A stretch of DNA of 64,000 bases from Ichthyophonus hoferi (Eukaryota; Opisthokonta; Ichthyosporea; Ichthyophonida; Ichthyophonidae): assembly GCA_002751075.1 (NCBI GenBank), contig NAOQ01000298.1, positions 14,532 to 78,531 of the forward strand, read 5' to 3'. The position numbers were made by a program, and so were the translations under genes. Below, piece by piece: positions 1 to 10,900 of this stretch; within the stretch, counting starts at the first letter, position 1; the number at the start of each line of letters is the position of its first letter. The notes under the pieces were generated by a model. That model saw nothing but the letters and a program-made list of their open reading frames with translations, searched no databases and was not told the origin of the DNA.

Positions 1-289
1 ATTATTATAATATAGTAGTATGGTAGTATAATAGTATGAAAGTATGATAGTATGGTAGGGTAGTATGATAGATAGCATGACAGTAGAAATATATGTATGT
101 TTATTTGTAAAATAATCACATAAATAGATAGGAATCCATATATATTCATTTAGAGAAACATTTACAAATTCATATATTGGTTATATTTTAAAAATCCATA
201 TATTGGATAGCTCTACAAAGACACGCATTAGATATATATTATACATTACAAATATATTCATGGCATACATTTACAAAGCCTTATATGGT

Positions 290-625
290 ATATATATATA
301 CTAAAAGATGTGTTTGATATATATACAAAGACAAAGCTAAGATATATCTACAGAAACATTTTAAAAGACGTATTATATATATTAAATATATATTTATAAA
401 AAAAATTTAAAAGACGCATTATATACATATATACCTATTAAGAATATATTTACAAAAAATATTAAAGAACGTATTATATACATACATATATATATATATA
501 TATTAAGAATATATTTACAAAAACATTTCAAAAAACATATTATATATATATATATATATATTAAGAATATACTTGCAAAAACATTTTAAAAGATGCATTA
601 CATATATATATATATATATATATAT
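290..625. repeat. Degenerate AT-rich minisatellite
   Basis: About five imperfect units of roughly 55-75 bp recur here. Each has the pattern ATATTTACAAAAACATTT, then AAAAGACGCATTATATA, a run of (TA)n, and ATTAAG. The units differ mainly in the length of the (TA)n run. It lies just downstream (minus sense) of the exon at 637-855, so it is either intronic or 3' flanking to that gene. No coding potential is seen. Confidence 0.55.
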
Positions 626-636
626 AGCTAACCTAC

Positions 637-1458
637 CCGCTGAGTCTATGACGTGTCTATATAATATAGCCATGACAGCCGACCTCTCTTTAGTATCTTT
701 GGTGGTGCGCAAGACATCAATCATCTGAGGTATACCATTATAACGCCCTGATAAATTACGAAAGAAGGGTAGCGGCAAAGTAGCTGCGTGATATCCCTGC
801 CCGGTATACTGGCCATTACGTAATCCATGGTATATGCTGTATAATGATTGGCTCCCTGAGGGAGGGAGGGTAGGAGACAAATAGGTAGGTAGGTATGAGT
901 ATATGTATATAGATATGTTCATTAGTTTATTTATATTTCTGAATTAGTGAGAGGGTAACCAAATATTATCAGTAGTAATTGAAACAATAGCAGCAAGTAT
1001 ATACGTATATATAATCTTATACTATACTACATTGTACTATAACATACTATACTTTATTTCATTATATTATATTATACTCTACTATATTACTATATTATAT
1101 TATACTATATTATATTATATTACACTATAGTATATTTTAATATTAGATTACAATATATTACATTTTGGATTAGATTGGATTATAATGTATTGTACTATAT
1201 GGTATTATATTATATTATATAATAGTATAGTACAATATAGTATAGTATAGTATAGTACAGTCCAGGATATAATAATAATAGTAAATGTATTAAAGAGTAT
1301 GCTTATGAATTATGTTATACCTACATACCTACACATGTGTACAAAATGCAAGCGCAATATATATATTTATATATATATACTTACCGTTATGTTTCTCAGC
1401 TGGCTTGGTCTGTGTGATGGTCCTAGACTTTAATCTCTGGTTATATATGTCCATTCCA
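637..1458 (-). CDS. Partial gene, two linked exons, product unrecognised
   Basis: Two minus-strand exons join in phase across a GT-AG intron. Exon 1385-1458 contains an ATG (MDIYNQRLKSRT...) and ends KPAEKHN plus one base. Exon 637-855 supplies 73 codons, starting GSQSLYSIYHGL, with PQMIDVLRTTKDTKER and ending VIDSAG, followed by a GTAGG donor. The intron between them is 529 nt (donor GTAAG, acceptor CAG). The exon bases are distinctly richer in GC and free of stops compared with their AT-rich flanks. Further exons should lie to the left of the window, because 637 is a splice donor, not a stop. The ATG may be the true start or may be preceded by another exon, since a CAG acceptor sits seven bases before it. 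I do not recognise the family; the sequence is soluble-looking with no signal peptide or membrane segment. Confidence 0.5.
1020..1260. repeat. ATTATACT/TATAGTA low-complexity tract
   Basis: Irregular short units such as CTATATTATATTATA and TAGTATAGTATAGTA fill this stretch of the intron/flank of the gene at 637-1458. The pentamer TAGTA and its complement TACTA both occur, so the tract can fold on itself. It has no coding content. Confidence 0.5.
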
Positions 1459-1513
1459 CTGATGTAAATAATAATAATTATAATAATAATCAATAATAAA
1501 GAAAATTGTATGG

Positions 1514-1548
<35 letters not shown>

Positions 1549-2039
1549 CGAATATATTGTAGTGTAGTATAGTCTTATATATTATATTACATATATTTTA
1601 TTATATTAAAATGAAGTGTATGTTTTATGTAGAATAATGTTAATAAATTGGTATTGTATATAATAATATATGTATATTTCAAGTTATTTATTATTTGCTG
1701 TTATCATAACAAGAATTTGAATTAATTAATTAATTCATTAAGAATTAATGCGATAACGCTCATAGAGGCATATTAATATATTTATGCATATATCATATTT
1801 TACTCGGAAAATTTATTGTTGGAACAAAAGCTTTCAATGCTTTTTTGTTAGAGTTTATTTCTTAATGTTACAAGACCATTAACTTTGAACAAGCACACAG
1901 TTCGGCTTAAACTTTGAGAACAAAATTAACCTAACTCTCTTAACCAGGTTAAATTGATTTGTCGATTCGTAGTCAATGCAAGCATTTATATTATCAATTG
2001 GCTAACAAGCCATCCAAATGAAGATATAATAGTATAACA

Positions 2040-3060
2040 TTACCGAGATAAGATCAGACAACTCCAGCGGACCTCGGATCTGTTGTGAATTGTATTAGCC
2101 AATAAGGATCTTTACGATCGGTCCTATTCACATTTTTCTCTTTCTTTTTCTTTTTCTCTTTCTCTTTCTCTTTCTCTTTCTCTTTCTCTTTCTCTTTCTC
2201 TTCGTACAGCCATTGACATGTAGGCAACATGCACTACTATATTAAGTATGGTCTTTAGTAGACACCCTTTCTTTAGCTGCAATACAGACGAAATGAACAC
2301 AGCTATGCGAGTGGTAACCAAAATTACCACACATGATAAACAGAGGTCGGGAAAGTATGGAAGGAACAAAAACAACTTAATAAACACTGTTCTCAGTCAC
2401 CAATATTTACTGTTTAATTTTTGTGCTTTATGCTTTAATAAACTTGTCTATAACTGTCAAAGAAGTTGAAGTAGATAAACCAGATACTTTACTAGACGGC
2501 CAACTAGTTAGGTCTGGTGTTGATTCTTCTGATAGTAATAATACTATAATAATTATAAATTTTACCCTACTGGTGGGTCGCTATCTGTTTGAGCCAATAA
2601 TTGAAGGCCTAGCGTGCATGCTATTGGACAACACAGTGGGCTCAATAATAGTTGCATAATGATTTAGTTGCATAATGATTTAGTTGCATAATAATTATTG
2701 CGTAATATTTTTTAACCTGATAGCTTGATTTGTCAATACATAATATATGAGAAGTTACACCAATGAGGTAGCTAGTTAAAGAGTCATGAGGCTCAATATA
2801 AATGCAAACTGCAAACAAATAAAGGCCTGGCTGGTCACACATATGCGGCCCCCGACATACCCGGGTATATACGGCAACTCCGCATGCCTGTGTACATGTA
2901 CACTCATACAAAAACTTTGCATTCATTTAATATTTGTTAAACAATATCATAATACATATATAGTCCTATTATACACCACTTCATTGGAGGCCCCGACAGC
3001 TGTGTACAAGTCGAAAGAACTGACACCAATTCTGATTTATATATATACTAGAATGTAACA
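2040..3060. repeat. Dispersed repeat, degenerate copy related to 33.8-34.5 kb
   Basis: Three blocks recur elsewhere in the window. Positions 2042-2130 (GAGATAAGATCAGA..., TATTAGCCAATAAGGATC, TTACGATCGGTC) match 57,935-58,040 and, more weakly, 33,800-33,860. Positions 2820-2880 share CACACATATGCGG with 33,965. Positions 2990-3035 (CGACAGCTGTGTACAAGTCG, AGAACTGACACC) match 34,435-34,480. The shared order suggests one old element of about 1 kb. Short open frames inside (for example 2423-2659) do not match between copies and are not treated as genes. Confidence 0.5.
2133..2203. repeat. (CTTTCT)n pyrimidine microsatellite
   Basis: A nearly perfect CTCTTT array of about 70 bp, all pyrimidine on the plus strand. 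It interrupts the dispersed repeat at 2040-3060. The polyarginine/glutamate open frame read from its other strand is an artefact of the repeat. Confidence 0.85.
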
Positions 3061-3242
3061 TACACTGTATTTATTTATTAACTTCTATTAATCAATTAGT
3101 ATAAATTTTCTATGAAACCTACTTAGTAGTGACTCAGATTGAGATTAATTCCTGTACAACATGCTATGTTAATTATACAGTTTAATCCCAATTCAGGCCC
3201 ATCACTTGTCATGCATTTATAATAGCATAAATTATAAATTAA

Positions 3243-4390
3243 CCATTGTATGGTTGAGACGAGGCTTCCAGTTTTGTTTGCACTAGAGTCCGCCGCCTGA
3301 CATGCGTCATTATCAGGATAATAGCTTCAAATAAAAAAGATGGTATTGTGAGGAACCAAAAATCTCAGTTTGTCTGAGAAGCCATTTCTGATGGTAATGA
3401 ATTGGGACTGGACGCGATTAGAAACATTGCTAATTACTAGCTCATCGATCAAATCTTTAGACCATTTTACTATACGAGACCCTTTTCGAGAACTGTTATA
3501 ATTGTGTTATCGTGTTTGGAATATGAGGTAATAAATTACTCCATGGCTACTTATAAATATAATAATGTGAATCAACTGTTTATTTATAATGGTAAGCCGA
3601 GTAATGATGAAGTATAAGAGAGTAATTAATTGCATATTTTTATATCTAAAGTTAGGTTGTTATAGTAAGTACTTATAATTGTTAAATAATAAGATATCTG
3701 ATTGGTGTATTGGAAATCGAGTCTAATAAATAATATTCTATCTATATTAAAATATATATAGTTATTCTAAGTAGTTGCTTTAAAATAATGCACTATACAG
3801 ACAATAAAACTGAAAGTAAAATTACTAAAACAGAACTTGTGGTTTTTTATATATGTTACTCTATAGGATGTTGGGCATTACTTACCAAATACAGCTCCAT
3901 ATAAAACATAGACAAAGAAACTGCATTTACAATTATATAATTAATTGAAGTTGGAATCTCAATATTCTAAATATATATATATATATAAGAAGAATAAAAA
4001 GATTCTGCATGAGACAGATTTGACACTTTTGATTCTGTAGTGATAATGAATAAAGGCTGTACAACTAATTACAATAGTCGGCTCCCATTCTGTACATGAG
4101 GGAGATAAATACTTACTACACGGGCTGAAATCAACAAGTTTACTGTGAGATTATCAGTGATAATTAACAACAAATATCTGGCAAGCACAGAAAAGTGTTT
4201 CAAAAAAATGAATACGAGTGGAACACTATCCATTGAAACCGTTAAGTTAGACGATAAATAAGATGTTAAAATGGTAAGAATATCGGGTAAACATATTTTC
4301 TCTTTATTTCAAGTCGTCACGCTGATAATTATGCACTTTAGATGGCGGATTAGTGTAAACAAAACTAGAAGCTCCGTCTCACACATATAG
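3243..4390. mobile_element. Foldback element F1, arms about 80-100 bp
   Basis: Left arm 3250-3345 reads GTTGAGACGAGGCTTCCAGT, TTTGTTTGCACTAG, CCGCC, CATTATCAGGATAATAGC, TTCAAATAAA. The reverse complement of 4295-4385 reads GTGAGACGGAGCTTCTAGT, TTTGTTTACACTA, CCGCC, CATAATTATCAGCG, TTGAAATAAA. The arms are therefore inverted copies about 1 kb apart. The centre has no open frame of note and contains a copy of repeat family T (3965-4110). No transposase is visible, so it would be non-autonomous. Target-site duplications were not identified. Confidence 0.55.
3965..4110 (+). repeat. Repeat family T, copy 1
   Basis: The segment AAAAAGATTCTGCATGAGAC, AGATTTGACACTTTTGATTC, then CAATAGTCGGCTCCCA closely resembles 36,710-36,840 (GTTCTGTCTGAGACAGATTG, ACTATTGATTCTGCAGTAAT, CAATAGTCAGCTCCCA) and, more distantly, 62,290-62,430 (ATTCTACAGTAATAACTGAA, TTGGTCGGCTGCCATCC). 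Family T therefore has at least three members here; the other two lie inside introns. Confidence 0.5.
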
Positions 4391-7300
4391 TGATTAATGT
4401 ATAACATTCTAAACATATGTGATACGGTAAGATTAGATTTAGATCAAACTATGTGCCTAATTGGTACAGATTGATTATTATCACTTATAAGCAACTATAC
4501 TATATTTCAAATTTTAAGACATCAACATTAAGAAGTGTGATTGGTCCACTTTATATATTGTGTTGCAACACATGAACTGGACCAATTTAAGGAATTTAAG
4601 GAGTTCATTTATTTATGTGTTTATTTGTTAATCAGATATTTATTTATTTGTTTATTTATATAATTATTTAATAGATGCATACTCACTGGTAGACGTAAGG
4701 CTTTATCCTGCTAAATTAATTGTTGTAGCCACAACCTTCAATTTAATTTAGTCTGACCAATAATACATACACTTTACATCCATTAATAGTACTGATTGTC
4801 ATGAGCACTTACCAATAGGATGTCCGACTTACGCTAAAAACATTTGGAAGTCCGTTTTCGAATAAAACGGTGTTGAAATCTTTACGCAATCCAGAAATGG
4901 CCGTTTTGAAGAAACATGTAAAGCGCATTTATGTAACTGTATATAATATCTACAAACATTAACCAACATCCAGAATGTAAATCCAACCAGAGTTTATTCA
5001 ATTATAAGACATTAATATTACAACAGTAACTGTCAACAACAGCCTACAAGGGTAAACTGTCAAGGTGGCGATGAACCAAAATGGAGGGATTCCTCTCATT
5101 TATAATGCTATACGATTTATAATCAGAGACTCAACGAATGGAGAGTTCTGCGGACTGTTAAGCTGAGAACGAATTGATGGACGTTGCCATTTCTTTACAA
5201 TCATTGCATTAATATAATATGGTAAATATGAGTTGATTTTAATTCGAATTATTACCACGTAAGTTAGATAGATAATCTCTAATTTTTAATTATTAACACA
5301 TAATAAATAAACCTTATGCACGCTATATTCTAGTACAAACAAATAAATAAATGGGAAATAATTGTAACGTGTTCCGCATGTTGTAACAATTAAAACATAG
5401 AAGAGCATCCTGATTAAGGTTTAGATGGCTCCTTTTGGTTTACATTTAAAAGAGAAAAAACCTATATTTTGATGAGTCAGTCATTCCCATAATTTAGTTA
5501 TCAGACAGATAATTTTTTGTGAACTTATAGACAGGTTTCAGGTTATCATAATAGATTAAGCAGGACAGGCAAGACTTATTTAAATATATACATATTCATT
5601 AAAAAATTATATTTATAAATATTATATACATATACATACTACACTATATATATATGTAACTACCAACTTATTATATAGTTAATAACTAACTAGTATATAT
5701 ATATAATACATGAATCAGAATATGCAAAAGCCATTTAAGTATATATTTATTAAGCGATTAAAAAAAGGATATACATACTGCAATAAATATATGAAGATAT
5801 CACTACTACTATAACCAATAAAATATATATTATAGGTTTAAATATATATATATTCCTGATATAATAATTGCGATACGTAACGTGGATTGGCTACTCGTTC
5901 ATCAGTAGTTAATCTTTAAATTGTAAAAATCAATTTCGATTGCGTATCGAGTAAATTATTCCTAATCCTATACAAGTTTACCTATTTTATGTTACAATAT
6001 ATATATTGTATTTATATACACATATACAGGCATACGTATAAATTTAGAAAAATTATTAATAAATAAAATATCTATGCAAATTAGTATAAATTATGCAGTA
6101 TTAAACTCAAAGGTGGCAGATATAGTTCTACAAATAAGCGATTTTATGCCATTACCACCGATTCAGGTCTTTCGATCTTAACAGCAATTTACTGCATATT
6201 TATATAAAGGTTTTCACTTGAAGACAAAAAAATCCTAGGAATTTTGATTAAAAACTAGTTGAATATTTATTAGAAAATTGCCAAATAAATTTCTAAGTAA
6301 ATAGTTAAACGGAAATAGTCCATAGGTTACTTTTAGACTATTAAAACTTTCCTAAAAAAATTCCACATCTTTACAGAACTTTTGATACTTACGTAGGTCT
6401 CGAGCCATTTAACGAATAGAATAGTAGTAAGCCTAAATAATATAGGTATTGTATTAAAATATATATTATATTATTTTGAGGTAGAAAGGGATATTAATTT
6501 TTTTGGTAGATAATTCAAATTAGAATTTATTATTAACTGATTCCAATACAAACATACAGACATAAAAGTAAACATATATAACACGCCCTGGAGAGCAAGC
6601 ACATGTGCAAGCGAACCTTAGCGATTTTAACAACATCGGCCAAGTATTCACTGACCAATAAACATGTCGATTTTAGTAAGGAATCAAATAAATGAGCCAA
6701 TACAAATGTCTATCTTAGATCACGCGCGTGTCTCATGGGAGGTATAAAATCTCTTGATGTTTTGATTTTAACGTCATATACGTCCTAGTCTTGTGTTTTA
6801 CGTATGGATTTTTTGATTGCCTTTTTAATTTTATGCATCCATTTGCATCCATTTTTATTTTATAATTCATTTATTTATCCATCCATCCACATTGGCGATT
6901 AGATCGAGTTAAATACATTCATCCATTACCAATCCTTATATATCCTATAGTTATGATAGTTTTTGATATATAATATTACTTTCTTAATTTCCTGAGGTTT
7001 GTTTATATTTGAGACTACTTGCTACCGTTAGGATTATTATGGCCTTGTTCAAAAGCTCAATGTTCAGAAATTCCTCTGGCGTGTGGGCCCAGAAACAGCC
7101 TCGTATATATACGAGTTCATATATGTATACAAACGAAAACACAACATATATACACTAACATAACTGTATACACTAACAACTGTAAAACCCAAACCACTTA
7201 AAAAGGCACATTGACAAACTCATACACACCATGACTTGCACATTATTGAAAATAATCTACTTATTTATAATCTATAACATAAAAGTGATATTTTAATCAC

Positions 7301-7920
7301 AAGTACACTATAATGATGTATATATACATGAAATATAACGAGTAAATTTTCTTCCCTGCTCTTTCTTACTAACACAACTCATTCCTACAGACAGACGCAT
7401 TTTTATTTGAAAAAATACCCGTAGGGTATGTATTGTTATGTTATATTTTGATGTGATTGTTTTATGAGAAATATTCTTGTACCACATGCATACACAAGTT
7501 TAATCTTACTACCTTTCCCTATATGCGTTTATATTGTTGCTTTAATTTCTTCTGTACGAAACATGCGTCTATGGCAAATATATATTGCCATGTCATTACA
7601 ACGTTTCAAATACACAAGTATTTGTTTTATTAACCTTACCATATAATCTAATATTTTAATTATTTTTCATCTTTTGTCTGTATGTATGTATGTATTAAAA
7701 TTGATTGATAATAATAATATGATAGTCAAATACTACTCTAGGTCTGTGTTTTATATATATGTATGTTTTTGTTTGTAAATAAACACCTACCTACATATAT
7801 TCCTATCTGCACATACGTATGCATATACACTACTGGACATGAGAACGATATACCGTAGCGCTATTAACAATTGGTTCTATAACTACAGGATTTGATATTC
7901 CACGGACTCTTATATTAAAT
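4391..7920. other. Gene-free AT-rich interval
   Basis: No open frame with family resemblance, no splice-linked exons and no RNA gene could be recognised. The interval holds TTTA-rich tracts (about 4600-4670), many AT-only stretches, and scattered CCAAT/ATTGG pentamers. The last few hundred bases must include the promoter and 5' UTR of the eIF4G gene; no unambiguous TATA box or transcription start is obvious. Confidence 0.6.
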
Positions 7921-10900
7921 ATGGACGGGGGGAATGTAAGTTATTATATCTTTCTTTACTGTTTTATCCATGCTTATATACACAGTAAAACTATGAACAC
8001 CAGAGATATTTTATTAATGAAATTGTATTATATATACATAGCTGATAGGTAGATTACATTTAGACCACACGAAGCCCCAAATTAGTGTAAATTAACCAAG
8101 AGATGATCGTAAACAATATAGGCAAGGTATTTGATTTGTTATCACTACCATTATAATTATTAAAGACTAGGGGCTATAATGAAATATATAACTGCATCGA
8201 TTATACTGATTAATAAACATCTGTTTTATTATACAGGGCTTCATGTCTATATTAAAACGATGGTTGGTAAATGCATTTTAATCTAATCCAATTGCATTGC
8301 AGCCCCAACAGTCGCCCCAACAGGGGCAGACCACAGCCAATCCTAGGCAAGGTCAACAAGGAGGGTATTCTAGAGGCCACCCTCAATATAATGCACAGGT
8401 ATATATTATATTTTACTATTTATGTATGTTTGATCGATTGATCCTTCCTCAGTATAATGCACAAGTGCGTATGGGGGTGGCATTAGTATTATTGTTTTTT
8501 GTTTTATTATTCATGTACGATATAGTGTTTTGATATGATATTATATCATACTACATACCTATTATTTGCACTTACGTTAAATAGGTTGGGCCACATATTA
8601 AACGGCTCGGGTTACAGGGTCAATATCAGGCTCGCCAGGGCCAGACCCCTTACCCTTCTACCACCACACCAGCTGCGTATGCACCTACGTTCTATCCAGT
8701 AAGTGCATTGTGTTAATTTTTAATACATACTACGCATATTCATACGTACTTACGCTGCTATGCACTTCATTTCAATATTTTAAATATAACATCTAACAAA
8801 GATTCAGTTCAAGTAGGATTGAAAATTAATTGTATTTAATATTAAATCTCTAATGATTTATTGGCGTATGTGTGGTTGTTATGGCCGTTGTTACAATACG
8901 ATTAACGATCAATACAATGCCATAATATAGCGTGATAAGTCATATGCTTATCCACATCCTATCCAATAGGGCATGACTGGATATGCTACCACTGGCTCTC
9001 AATACTACCAACAGTACAGTGCACCTTATGCCCAGGTGTACATGGTAGGTACTGGTTTGTTGTGCATTGTAATGCAAAACTCACTTTGTAATTTCTATTT
9101 ACCGTCCCAGCAATTAGGTTGTTTTATAGTATCTTATATTGCATTCTTCAATTCACTTCTTTCTGCTATTATTTTATTCTCCTATGATATTGTTTTATTA
9201 ATTCTCTGAAGTTAATCTATATATGGTATATGTAAGATACAGACGCGATCAATTTAAACAATTATCATTTGAAATACATGCTGTTATTGGGACATACATA
9301 ATTGTAGTAATGATTATGAATCAAAATAAAAAACCAATAATGAAATCATAATGATGAATCACAATGACCCTTTCACCTTCTCACTATAACGTTGTTAACC
9401 TTCTTACCAGCAGGCGCCGCAATACAGTGCGACTGCATCTACTACTACCCACACACCTAAAAAACGCGAGGTACCCTTTAACTTACCTTGTATCTATTTA
9501 TCTGTACATAATATACTTCAGTACTATGTTTATATATGCTATTACGGGTATAGTGCTGGTTAACTATATGAATAGCCATACAAACGTGTGCCTAGTTTTA
9601 TCCAGCAATTCGGCGATTAACTGTATATTGTATTATCTTATACCATGCTATACTACATATTATATACTGTATCTCATAATATTAATATATTATAACACAA
9701 CGCTAAGATGCGAGAGGTAATATCAAACCATAGTAGGGCCTTACCATATTTAATTGTTTAATTAGCTACCCCTGTAATATTAACCACTACAAACTATTTT
9801 ATCCATAGAGGAAACCTATTGCTATTATCAACCCCGAAACACATGAAGAGGTGAATGTAGGCCCTAAGGTTAACAACGATGAGGAAGAGAAGAAGAAGGA
9901 AGAGGAGAAAAAGAAAGAAGAGGAGGAAAAGAAAGAGAGACTGGAGAGGGAGGAGAAGGAGTTGGAGGCAAAGAGAATTGAGGAGGAAAAAGAGAGGGCC
10001 GAGAAGGAGAGGGCCGAGAAGGAAGAGAAAGAGAGACTGGAGAGGGAAGAGAAGGAGAAGGCCGAGAGGGAGGAGAAGGAGAGGCTTGAGAAGGAGGAAA
10101 AAGAGAGACTAGAGAAGGAAGAGAAAGAGAGACTAGAGAAGGAGGAGAAGGAGAGGCTTGAGAAGGAGAGAGTAGAGAAGGAGTTGGAGGTAAAGAGAGT
10201 TGAGGAGGAAGAGAGAAAGCAGAGAGAACTGAAAGAGGCTGAAGAGAAACTCGCTAAGGAAATAGCTGAGAAGGTAGCTAAGGAGGAAGAGGAGAGAAAG
10301 GAGAAGGAAGAGAAGACCACTTTAGCTGCGGTAGAGGAGGCCAAGGAAGGAGTGGCAGCCAGCACTACTAGCGAAGAGAAAGAGATCGCTAACGAGGACG
10401 AGCCTGGTATGCCCCCTAGAAAGAAGAGGGCTACTGACGTCTTGTACCCCAAGGAGTGCTGGTCCCCTGTTAATACTACTGGCAAGGTATGATTTTAAAT
10501 TTTTGAAAACGTATTTTAGAACTATTGTTAATATCGTTATGATTGTAAATGTTCATGTTGGTCTCCTGTTGGTAAGGATTTTTTAATTCTAAGTTATTAC
10601 CCCGGATTTTTAAGATTGCTATAAATGTATATTTGTAGGTATGTAGATGGGTATAGGGTATATGTGTTAATGTATATAAGAATTCACCTATCTACTTATA
10701 TACAGCGTGTGATATTGAGTATGAGTGAATTTTTAAAACTAAAATAATAATGAAATAGAAAAATATATACTGATATATAAGATGTAATGGGATTGTTTTC
10801 ATGTGTTATCTGTGTATATTCATTGTTAAAATTTAATGTTGCTTAAATCTATATATAGGATATAAACACCAATATTGTTTTTACATAAAAACTTTATACT

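Noticed and set aside
8237-8266. Extra 30-nt eIF4G exon ([10 protein letters not shown])
   Set aside because: In phase with good splice sites, but it would leave a 36-nt intron, much shorter than all others; kept only as an alternative.
9799-10485. 228-codon Ser/Phe-rich open frame on the minus strand
   Set aside because: Exact antisense of the purine-rich eIF4G exon; the lack of stops follows from the GAG/AAG repeat, not from coding function.
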